DNA of 64,000 bases from Caulobacter sp048541825. Its GTDB lineage: Bacteria; Pseudomonadota; Alphaproteobacteria; Caulobacterales; Caulobacteraceae. Shown here in pieces: positions 55,280 to 62,667 of this stretch. The notes beneath the pieces were generated by a model that was given only the letters and a program-made list of their open reading frames with translations, was not told the origin of the DNA and made no database searches. The stretch's first letter is position 1. Each line of letters begins with the position of its first letter. Made by a program: the position numbers and the translations under genes. The stretch lies in assembly GCF_048541825.1 (NCBI RefSeq), contig NZ_CP183332.1, positions 2,790,001 to 2,854,000 of the forward strand, given 5' to 3'.

Positions 55280-56689
55280 TCAGGCCGCGACAGGCGCCTT
55301 CAAACCCTCCGCCCGCGCCGCCACCGGCAGCCGGTTCCCCGCCGCCTTCGCCCGCTTCTCGCCCTTTGCGATCTCCTTTTTCAGGTCAGCGCAATAGACG
55401 TTGAAATCGACCTGAATCGTGTGCCGCGCCGAGGCGTAGAACTGGCCCAGATGGCGCTCTTCGTCCTTGGCGGTGATCCTGACCATCTCGTCGGCCGACG
55501 GCGGCGCATAGGTCCCCGCCAGATAGCCCGCCGCCAGCTTGGCCTGCTGCTCGGCGAAGTTGACCAGGGTGGGCAGGGGCTGGGCCAGGCCCATGAAGAA
55601 CAGGTTGGGCGCGTCCGGCTTCATCATCCGCTTGAACAGCGGAAAGCGGTGATCCGGGCCCGGGACCAGGTCTGGATCGTCAAAGAACGGGAAGCTGATC
55701 TTGTAGCCGGTGGCGAAGACGATGGCGTCGACCTGTTCCACGCTGCCGTCGGCGAACCGCACATTGGGCCCCTCCAGCGCCGCAATGGCCGGCTTGAACT
55801 TGATGTCGCCGCAGCCGGCCCGGGTGAGGAACTCGCCCGAGACCGACGGGTGGGCCTCCAGCGGCTCGTGATCGGGCTTGGGCAGGCCGTAGTCTTCCAT
55901 CCGGCCGATGCTCTTCTTCAGCACCTTGCGGGTCAGGGCCAGGCCCAGCTTGCGCGGCATCCAGGCCGGCAGGGCCGACTTGTCCGAGGGCTTGCCGTTC
56001 AGATACTTCGGAAACACCCAGACCCCGCGCCGGGCCGAGACCCACAGATTCTTGGCGATCGGCCGCTGCGACAGCTCGCTGGCGATATCCATGGCCGAAT
56101 TGCCCATGCCCACCACCACGACGTTCTTGCCGCGCATGTCGACGGGATCGAACGGGTCGCTATAGGCGTGGGCATGGAAGGCGACGCCGTCGAACTCGCC
56201 TGGATATTCAGGGATGCGCGGGTCCCAGTGGTGGCCGTTGCAGACGAACAGCACGTCATAGAGTCGCGTCTCGCCGCTTGCCAGCGTCACCGCCCACAGG
56301 CCGTCCTGCGTGCGGCGGGCGGTCTCGACCTTGGTGTTGAAGCTGATGGTCTCGCGCAGGCCGAAATGGACGACATAGTCCTTGAAGTACTGCAGCAGCT
56401 GGGCGTGATGGGGAAAGTCGGGCCAGTCGGCCGGGACCGGGAAATCCTCGAAGGCCAGACGCCACTTGGAGGTGTCGATATGCAGGCTCTCGTAGCAGGC
56501 CGACAGTCCGTTGGGGTTCTTGAAGTACCAGTTGCCGCCGATGTCGTCGGACATCTCGAAGCAATCATAGGGGACGCCCACGTCCTTGAGCCGCTTGGCC
56601 GTGGTGAAGCCGCTGCAGCCCGCGCCGATGATGCACGCCTTGGGAAGCTTGCCCGCCATGTCCGCCCCGTCTGACTTATCGTTGTTCAT
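55280..56689 (-). CDS. Flavin-containing monooxygenase
   Basis: This 469-residue FAD/NADPH monooxygenase has the FAD motif IGAGCSGFTTAKRL, an FMO signature FDGVAFHAHAY (FxGxxxHxxxY), the NADPH motif VVGMGNSAMD and the late FATGY. It would hydroxylate or oxidise N, S or ketone groups of soft substrates. The C-terminus carries a Lys/Ala-rich tail. The ATG at 56689 fits; a Met at residue 11 is an alternative. It diverges from the DUF3850 gene. Confidence 0.9.
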   Translation of the reverse strand: MNNDKSDGADMAGKLPKACIIGAGCSGFTTAKRLKDVGVPYDCFEMSDDIGGNWYFKNPNGLSACYESLHIDTSKWRLAFEDFPVPADWPDFPHHAQLLQYFKDYVVHFGLRETISFNTKVETARRTQDGLWAVTLASGETRLYDVLFVCNGHHWDPRIPEYPGEFDGVAFHAHAYSDPFDPVDMRGKNVVVVGMGNSAMDIASELSQRPIAKNLWVSARRGVWVFPKYLNGKPSDKSALPAWMPRKLGLALTRKVLKKSIGRMEDYGLPKPDHEPLEAHPSVSGEFLTRAGCGDIKFKPAIAALEGPNVRFADGSVEQVDAIVFATGYKISFPFFDDPDLVPGPDHRFPLFKRMMKPDAPNLFFMGLAQPLPTLVNFAEQQAKLAAGYLAGTYAPPSADEMVRITAKDEERHLGQFYASARHTIQVDFNVYCADLKKEIAKGEKRAKAAGNRLPVAARAEGLKAPVAA

Positions 56690-56846
56690 GAAAGCGTATC
56701 AGCGTTGTTCCAGCCGTCAAACGGCTCCCCTGCGTCAAGGACGCTCCACAGGCGCGTGCGGCGGGATTAATCCTCCGCTAGGGTCTGGCGTTCAACACCC
56801 ACGATCCCATCTTTTCCGACTCGATGCGCATACGAAGGCCAAGACC

Positions 56847-57344
56847 ATGCACCGCCACGAACTGAAGACCTGGCCGCAGTATTTCGCCGCCGTCCGCTCG
56901 GGCAAGAAGCGCTTCGAGATCCGCCGCAATGACCGCGATTTCACGGTCGGCGACATCCTGGTGCTGCGCGAATTCGATCCGGAAAGTGAAGTTTATACAG
57001 GCCAGACCGAAGAGCGCCAGATTACATTTGTACTTTCAGAAGAGGACTACGGCGTCATCCATGGCTTCGTGGCCCTGGGCTTTGGCGAGGTCATGCCCCA
57101 TGCCGACGCCTCGCCCGAGGGCCGACTGACCGCCGACCAGCTGGCGACCTGGCACGAGACCCAGGCCTCGAACGCTACGCTTCGCGCCCAGGACGCTCGC
57201 AAGGTCTCGGCCAGCTATGCCGCGCCCACCACCGGCCGGGCGGCCATGAGCGTCGCGGCTGACCGTCACGCGGGCGTCGCTACGGCCGCCGAGGCCGAGG
57301 CCGGCTTCCACGCCGCCGCCGCCCTGATCGTGCGCAAGGCCTAA
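56847..57344 (+). CDS. DUF3850 (ASCH/PUA-like) protein
   Basis: This is a 165-residue protein. The first 95 residues match the DUF3850 domain of the ASCH/PUA superfamily (HELKTWPQYFAAVRSGKKRFEIRRNDRDFTVGDILVLREF), a nucleic-acid-binding fold. The rest is an Ala-rich extension with no motif. The ATG at 56847 has GAAGG 13 nt upstream. It may bind RNA, but no reaction is known. It is followed by a strong bidirectional terminator. Confidence 0.85.
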   Translation: MHRHELKTWPQYFAAVRSGKKRFEIRRNDRDFTVGDILVLREFDPESEVYTGQTEERQITFVLSEEDYGVIHGFVALGFGEVMPHADASPEGRLTADQLATWHETQASNATLRAQDARKVSASYAAPTTGRAAMSVAADRHAGVATAAEAEAGFHAAAALIVRKA

Positions 57345-57351
57345 GGCCACG

Positions 57352-57389
57352 AAAAAGCCGCCGCCCGCTGAGCGGACGGCGGCTTTTTT
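57352..57389. terminator. Bidirectional intrinsic terminator
   Basis: AAAAAGCCGCCG and CGGCGGCTTTTTT enclose an inner CCGCT/AGCGG stem. T-runs lie on both strands, so it should end both the DUF3850 and the convergent cheW transcripts. Confidence 0.93.
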
Positions 57390-57411
57390 CTACCGCTAAG
57401 GCTGGAAGCGC

Positions 57412-57867
57412 TTAGGCCGCTTCGCGGATGACCGCCGGGAACACGTCGTTCATGCGCAGATAGGTGATCAGGCGGTTTTCCATCGAGATGATCGCCTGGA
57501 TGAAGCGCAGTTCCTCGACGCCCAGGTCCGGGGCCGGCTGCAGGTGGTCGCGCGACACCGTGAAGGTCTCGCTGACGGCGTCCACCAAGATGCCGGCCAG
57601 GCGGTCCTGGCACTCGACGACCACGATCACGTGGCGGGTCTCGGGAACGGTGAAGCCCAGGCCCAGGCGGTTGCGAAGGTCGATGACCGGCATGATCGCG
57701 CCGCGCAGGTTGATGACGCCGCGTAGATAGGACGGGGCGTGCGGGATCGGCGTCGCCGGAGTCCAGCCGCGGATTTCGCGGACGGTCTTCACGTCGATGC
57801 AGAACTCCTGCTCACCGATGCAGAAGGAGATCAGTTCCAGGGCCGGCTCGGCGGCTTGGTCGGTCAT
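57412..57867 (-). CDS. cheW: Chemotaxis coupling protein CheW
   Basis: This is a 151-residue CheW that links chemoreceptors to the CheA kinase. The typical SH3-like double beta-barrel is visible in FCIGEQEFCIDVKTVREIRGW, PYLRGVINLRGAIMPVIDLRNRLG and VVVECQDRLAGILVDAVSE. No receptor or CheA gene lies near, so it is an orphan serving a larger chemotaxis system elsewhere. Length and motifs are normal. Confidence 0.94.
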   Translation of the reverse strand: MTDQAAEPALELISFCIGEQEFCIDVKTVREIRGWTPATPIPHAPSYLRGVINLRGAIMPVIDLRNRLGLGFTVPETRHVIVVVECQDRLAGILVDAVSETFTVSRDHLQPAPDLGVEELRFIQAIISMENRLITYLRMNDVFPAVIREAA

Positions 57868-58038
57868 ATCGATTTCCCCGGGATCGTCAGATCAGGCGTG
57901 CCTCCGGTTCGCGTATTCGGCGCGCTCCAGACCACGGTGCTACAAGACCCGATCCGCCCTTTAACAACGGTTAACGGTGACGCCGAACCAGCGCGCTGGA
58001 TTGTCGCAATCGCCCAATCCGGCCTGCCGCGCCTGGCA

Positions 58039-58158
58039 TCAGGGCTCTGACAGGCCCTCATCGCCGTCGTCCGACAGGTTGAACTCGTACCAGACGCCGT
58101 TGAGCACGCCGAAGGCGACGGCCAGGCCCAGGCCCAGGATCCACGCGAAATACCACAT
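58039..58158 (-). CDS. cydX: Cytochrome bd oxidase small subunit CydX
   Basis: This 39-residue protein was read directly from the strand. It opens MWYFAWILGLGLAVAFGVLN, a single membrane span, followed by GVWYEFN and an acidic tail. The MWYFxWxLG opening and its place 12 nt after cydB are hallmarks of CydX, which stabilises the hemes of cytochrome bd. AGGGAG lies about 11 nt before the ATG. It is easily missed because of its length. Confidence 0.95.
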   Translation of the reverse strand: MWYFAWILGLGLAVAFGVLNGVWYEFNLSDDGDEGLSEP

Positions 58159-58170
58159 CGTCTCGTCTCC

Positions 58171-59319
58171 CTAATACAGGTCGGGGTTGGTGGTCAGGGC
58201 GCCCGTCGTGCTGCGTCCCCACAGAACCTTGTAGACCCAGGCGGTGTAGAGCAGCACCAGCGGCAGGAAGATCACCGTGCAGATCAGCATGATGAACAGC
58301 GTCAGGTGACTGGACGAAGCGTTCCACACCGTCAGGCTCGAGCGCGGATCGATGGCGCTGGGCAGGATGAACGGGAACATCGACAGGCCGACGGTCGAGA
58401 TGATGCCCAGGGTCGAGGCTGTAGAGCCGGCGAACGACAGTGGCGCCTTGTCGAACCGGAGACCCACCAGGGCCGCCGCCGCGCCGACGAAGCCCAGCAC
58501 CGGCGCCAGGATCATCCAGCCGTTGCGCACATAGTTGTCGAGCCAGGCGCCGGGCGCGGCCACCACCGTGGTGCGCAGCGGATTGGACGGTCCGGCGGCG
58601 TCAGTCAGACCTTCCAGCCGGAAGCCCATGCCGCCGAAGGCGACGAAGAAGCCGCCGGCGGCGAACAGCACGATGCTGGTCAGGCCGGCGATCTCGCCAA
58701 AGCGGCGGGCGCGTTCGGTGACGGGCCCCGGCTCACCCTTGACCGTCAGCCAGGCCGCGCCGTGCAGCACCAGCATCGAGACCGACAGCAGGCCGCATAA
58801 CAGGGCAAAGGGCGAGAACAGGCCCAGCAGCGAGCCCAGATACGAGATCCGCAGATCGCTGTCGAAGCGGAAGGGCGCGCCCTGCAGGACGTTACCGACC
58901 GCGACGCCGAACACCAGCACCGGCACGAAACCGCCGGTGAACAGCGCCCAGTCCCAGAACGAGCGCCAGCGCGGGTCGGGCCGCTTGGAGCGATACTTGA
59001 AGCCGACCGGCCGCAGGATCATCGCCGCCAGCACCAGGAACATGGCCAGGTAGAAGCCCGAGAAACTGACCGCATAGACGAGCGGCCAGGCCGCAAAGAT
59101 CGCGCCGCCGCCCAAGATGAACCACACCTGGTTGCCTTCCCAGGTCGCGCCGACGGTGTTGATCACCATGCGGCGCTCCTCGTCGGTCTTCGCGACGAAG
59201 GGCAATAGCGCGCCGACCCCCATGTCAAAGCCGTCTGTCAGGGCAAAGCCGATCAGCAGGACGCCCAACAGCGCCCACCAGATGACCCGCAGGGTCGCGT
59301 AGTCGATTGGAAGTTCCAT
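58171..59319 (-). CDS. cydB: Cytochrome bd ubiquinol oxidase subunit II CydB
   Basis: This is a 382-residue integral membrane subunit. It begins with the canonical LPIDYATLRVIWWALLGVLLIGFALTDGFDMG region and has about eight to nine spans. It partners CydA in the oxygen-reducing, proton-gradient-forming high-affinity oxidase used at low oxygen. ATG at 59319 has GAGGA 10 nt upstream; an ATG 9 nt upstream sits directly on that motif and is less likely. It lies 12 nt after cydA. Confidence 0.96.
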   Translation of the reverse strand: MELPIDYATLRVIWWALLGVLLIGFALTDGFDMGVGALLPFVAKTDEERRMVINTVGATWEGNQVWFILGGGAIFAAWPLVYAVSFSGFYLAMFLVLAAMILRPVGFKYRSKRPDPRWRSFWDWALFTGGFVPVLVFGVAVGNVLQGAPFRFDSDLRISYLGSLLGLFSPFALLCGLLSVSMLVLHGAAWLTVKGEPGPVTERARRFGEIAGLTSIVLFAAGGFFVAFGGMGFRLEGLTDAAGPSNPLRTTVVAAPGAWLDNYVRNGWMILAPVLGFVGAAAALVGLRFDKAPLSFAGSTASTLGIISTVGLSMFPFILPSAIDPRSSLTVWNASSSHLTLFIMLICTVIFLPLVLLYTAWVYKVLWGRSTTGALTTNPDLY

Positions 59320-59331
59320 GACGGTCATTCC

Positions 59332-60891
59332 TCAGGCGACGGCCGGTTCGCCGGCGGAGGAAGCGAGGAACGCCTCCTGCTCGGCGAAGGGGCCCTTCTT
59401 GATGTGACGCAGGATCAGCCCGACCTCGACCACCGCCAGCCCGCCGTACAGCAGGGTGAAGGCGATGATGGTGGTCCACAGCTGGGCGACGCTCAGACTG
59501 GAGGCACCCAGGAAGGTGGGCAACACGCCCTCCACCGCCCAGGGCTGACGCCCGACCTCGGCCAGGATCCAACCCAACTCGGTGGCGATCCACGGCAGCG
59601 GGATGGCGCAGACCGCCAGGACCAGGAACCACTTGGTCTGGTGCTTGCGCAGGGTGACCAGCACGAAGGCGGTGGCGAACAGGGCGATCATCAGCAGGCC
59701 CGTGCCCGCCATGATCCGGAACGCCCAGAACATCACCGGCACATTGGGAACGGTGTCCCACGAGGCCTTCCTGATGGTGGCGGCGTCGGCCATGCGCGGA
59801 TCCGAGACATAGCGCTTGAGCAGCAGGCCATAGCCCAGGTCGCGGCGATGCCGCTCAAAGGTGGCGCGGGCGGCCATGTCCTTGGGATTGACCTTCAGCG
59901 CTTCGACCGCGCCATAGGCGACGACGCCGGACTCGATGCGGTCCTCGGCGGTGGCGACCAGCTCGAAGATGCCGGCGACAGGCGTGTCGATGCTGCGCGT
60001 GGCGATCAGGCCCAGCACATAGGGGATCTTGACCTCGTAGTGGGTCTGGCGGTCCTTGAGACTGGGAATGCCAAAGGCGGTCAGGCCGGCCGGGGCGGGT
60101 TCGGTCTCCCACATGGCCTCCAGCGCAGCCAGTTTCATTTTCTGGTTATCGGTCAGGGCGTAGCCGCTCTCGTCGCCCAGCACGACGACCGACAGGGACG
60201 AGGCTAGGCCAAAGGCGGCGGCGACCGTCATCGAGCGCTTGGCGACGCCGATGTGCTTGCCCTTCAGCAGGTACCAGGCCGAGACACCCAGCACGAAGAC
60301 GGCGGCGATGGTGTAGCCCGCGCTGACAGTGTGGACGAACTTCGCCTGGGCCACAGGGTTGAACAGCACCGCGCGGAAGTCGGTGACCTCCATGCGCATG
60401 GTGTCGGAATTGAACGCCGCCCCCACGGGATTTTGCATCCAGCCGTTGGCGACCAGGATCCAGAGGGCCGAGAAGTTGGTGCCGATGGCGACCAGGAAGG
60501 TCACGGCCAGGTGGCCGACCCGCGAGAGCTTGTCCCAGCCGAAGAACATCAGGCCGACGAAGGTGGCTTCGAGGAAAAAGGCCATCAGCCCCTCGATGGC
60601 CAGCGGCGCGCCAAAGATATCGCCGACATAATGTGAGTAGTAGGACCAGTTCATGCCGAACTGGAATTCCATGGTCAGGCCGGTGGCCACGCCGAGGGCG
60701 AAGTTGATGCCAAACAGTCCGGCCCAAAACCGCGTGGTCGTCCGCCATATCGGACGCTTGGTCATCACGTAGATGCTCTCCATGATGACGAGCATGAACG
60801 AGAGCCCCAAGGTCAGGGGCACGAACAAGAAGTGGTACAGCGCGGTCAGCGCGAACTGCAGCCTCGAGAGATCGACGACGGCGGGGTCCAT
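59332..60891 (-). CDS. cydA: Cytochrome bd ubiquinol oxidase subunit I CydA
   Basis: This 519-residue heme-binding subunit oxidises ubiquinol and reduces oxygen to water. Ligand regions are visible: LYHFLFVPLTLG (His for heme b595), KFVHTVSAGY (His for b558) and VPVMFWAFRIMAG (Met for b558). The GRQPW motif follows a Q-loop of the long E. coli-like type, about the same total length as E. coli CydA. It heads the cydABX unit and diverges from cydDC over a 123-nt gap with an FNR/FixK box. Confidence 0.97.
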   Translation of the reverse strand: MDPAVVDLSRLQFALTALYHFLFVPLTLGLSFMLVIMESIYVMTKRPIWRTTTRFWAGLFGINFALGVATGLTMEFQFGMNWSYYSHYVGDIFGAPLAIEGLMAFFLEATFVGLMFFGWDKLSRVGHLAVTFLVAIGTNFSALWILVANGWMQNPVGAAFNSDTMRMEVTDFRAVLFNPVAQAKFVHTVSAGYTIAAVFVLGVSAWYLLKGKHIGVAKRSMTVAAAFGLASSLSVVVLGDESGYALTDNQKMKLAALEAMWETEPAPAGLTAFGIPSLKDRQTHYEVKIPYVLGLIATRSIDTPVAGIFELVATAEDRIESGVVAYGAVEALKVNPKDMAARATFERHRRDLGYGLLLKRYVSDPRMADAATIRKASWDTVPNVPVMFWAFRIMAGTGLLMIALFATAFVLVTLRKHQTKWFLVLAVCAIPLPWIATELGWILAEVGRQPWAVEGVLPTFLGASSLSVAQLWTTIIAFTLLYGGLAVVEVGLILRHIKKGPFAEQEAFLASSAGEPAVA

Positions 60892-60967
60892 GCACAGCTC
60901 CGAAGCGGACGGCGAATGATCGCGCCGACCGAGAGCACTGCCCTAGGCCGGTCCGGCCGCGCAGACC

Positions 60968-60981
60968 TTGATCCAGATCAA
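60968..60981. promoter_or_regulatory. Perfect FNR/FixK box shared by cydABX and cydDC
   Basis: TTGATCCAGATCAA is an exact match to TTGAT-N4-ATCAA, the site bound by FNR and FixK. It is centred at 60974.5. It lies 77 nt from the cydA start and 34 nt from the cydD start. In class II activation (-41.5) cydD transcription would begin at about 61016. Confidence 0.9.
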
Positions 60982-61002
60982 GGCCGGCGGTCGGGGGCAA
61001 AC

Positions 61003-61008
61003 TACACT
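61003..61008 (+). promoter_or_regulatory. Candidate -10 element of cydD
   Basis: TACACT lies 22 nt after the FNR/FixK box and 7 nt before the cydD ATG. No ribosome-binding site is seen, so the mRNA may begin at or near the ATG. Confidence 0.5.
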
Positions 61009-61014
61009 GAACCC

Positions 61015-62667
61015 ATGCAAGCTCGTCCAGCGCTTATCGCTGGCCCCTCTCAGGTCGCGACAAGATTGAAGGACCTCGCAAGGGCCGGCGCAGCCCCCCT
61101 GCGCCGCGCGCGCGCGTGGATCTTGCTGGATGGGGCGGCGGCGACCGCCTTCGCTGCGGCCCTGGCCTGCGCCGTCGACGCCCTGGCCACCGGCCGAGAC
61201 TTTCAGGGATGGCTGTCCCTGCTGGCCGTTGCCATGATCGCACGCGGCATTATGGCCAAGCTGGCCGGTGAAGCCGGCGCCAGGGCTGCGGCCCTGGTCA
61301 AGACCGCCGCCCGCAGCGACGCCACCGCCGCCCTGATGGCCCGCAAGCCCGGTGGCGCGATGTCGAGCGGGGAGGCTACCACCGCCCTGGTCGAAGGGGT
61401 CGAGGCGCTGGACGGCCATGTCTCACGCTTCCTGCCGGCGCGGTTCGCGGCCACCGCCACGCCGTTGGCCCTGATCGCCGTCGCCGCTGTCGCCAGTCCG
61501 ATTGCCGCCGGCATTCTGCTGGGGGCCATGATCCCGTTCATCATCGCCATGGCCCTGGCGGGCACGGCGGCCGCCGCCGAATCCCGCGCCCAGTTCGTGG
61601 CGCTGGAGCGTCTGTCGGGCCTGTTCCTGGATCGGGTGCGCGCCCTGCCTGTGGTGCTGACCTTCCAGGCCGAGAGCCGGATCACCCGCGACCTGGCCCG
61701 CTCCGCCGACGAGCTGGCGACCCGCACCATCCGCGTCCTGCGGGTGGCGTTCTTCTCGTCCGGCGCGCTGGAATTCTTCGCCGCCCTGTCGGTGGCCCTG
61801 GTGGCGGTCTATTGCGGCTTCAACCTGCTGCGCCTCCTGCCCTTCCCGGTTCCGGAACAGTTGGACCTCAAGCGCGCCTTCTTCGTGCTGGCCCTGGCGC
61901 CGGAGGTCTATCTGCCGATGCGCCGCCTGGCCGCCGCCTATCACGACCGTCAGGCCGCCGAGGCCGCGACCGCCAGCCTGATCGCCCTACCCTGCCCGCA
62001 ACCGCGCCTAGCCGCGCCGGTCTTCGCCGCCCCGCCGACGATCCTGTTCAGGGGTGTCACGATCCGCTATCCGGACGCCGACGCGCCCGCGCTGCAGGGG
62101 TTCGATCTGGAGATTCCGGCAGGCAAGATCATCGCCCTGCTGGGCCCCAGCGGCTCGGGCAAGACCTCGCTGCTGAACCTGCTGCTCGACCTGGCGCCGC
62201 TCAGCGCCGGCGCGGTGCTGATCGACGGCCGCCCCCTGGCGGAGCTTGGCGCGCTGTCGGGCCAGATCGCCTGGGCCGGTCAGCACCCGTTGATCACGCC
62301 GGGCTCCATCGCTGACAACATCGCCCTGGCCCACCGCGATGCGACCCGCGAACAGGTTGAAGCCGCCGCCGAGCGCGTCGGCCTGGCCGGCGCCCTGGCC
62401 ATGCGACCGGGCGGTCTGGACGCCTGGCTGGATGAACGCGGCAGCGGACTGTCGGGCGGCGAGCGCCGGCGACTGTCTCTGGCCCGCGCCATCCTGAAAC
62501 CCGCGCCGATCCTGCTGATGGACGAGCCCACCGCCAATCTCGACGCCGCCGCCGAGGCCGACCTGCTGGCCGCCCTCCGCGAGGCCGCCGTGGGTCGCAC
62601 CACCCTGATCGCCACGCACTCGCAGGCCGTCGCCGACCTGGCCGACCATGTGGTGAGACTGACATGA
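61015..62667 (+). CDS. cydD: Cysteine/glutathione ABC exporter subunit CydD
   Basis: This is a 550-residue half-transporter. Together with CydC it exports reduced thiols to the periplasm and is needed for heme insertion into cytochrome bd. About six membrane spans (residues 30-310) precede an ATPase with Walker A GPSGSGKTSLLN, signature LSGGERRRLSLARA and Walker B ILLMDEPTANLD. ATG at 61015 is preferred; upstream in-frame starts would translate the FNR box. Its stop overlaps the cydC start (ATGA at 62664-62667). Confidence 0.94.
   Translation: MQARPALIAGPSQVATRLKDLARAGAAPLRRARAWILLDGAAATAFAAALACAVDALATGRDFQGWLSLLAVAMIARGIMAKLAGEAGARAAALVKTAARSDATAALMARKPGGAMSSGEATTALVEGVEALDGHVSRFLPARFAATATPLALIAVAAVASPIAAGILLGAMIPFIIAMALAGTAAAAESRAQFVALERLSGLFLDRVRALPVVLTFQAESRITRDLARSADELATRTIRVLRVAFFSSGALEFFAALSVALVAVYCGFNLLRLLPFPVPEQLDLKRAFFVLALAPEVYLPMRRLAAAYHDRQAAEAATASLIALPCPQPRLAAPVFAAPPTILFRGVTIRYPDADAPALQGFDLEIPAGKIIALLGPSGSGKTSLLNLLLDLAPLSAGAVLIDGRPLAELGALSGQIAWAGQHPLITPGSIADNIALAHRDATREQVEAAAERVGLAGALAMRPGGLDAWLDERGSGLSGGERRRLSLARAILKPAPILLMDEPTANLDAAAEADLLAALREAAVGRTTLIATHSQAVADLADHVVRLT

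Noticed and set aside
57961..57975. CtrA site upstream of cheW (TTAA-N6-TTAAC)
   Set aside because: The spacer is 6 rather than 7 nt, so the match to the consensus is poor.
60916..61014. An earlier cydD start at 60916
   Set aside because: It would translate through the perfect FNR/FixK box and add 33 unconserved charged residues before the first membrane span.
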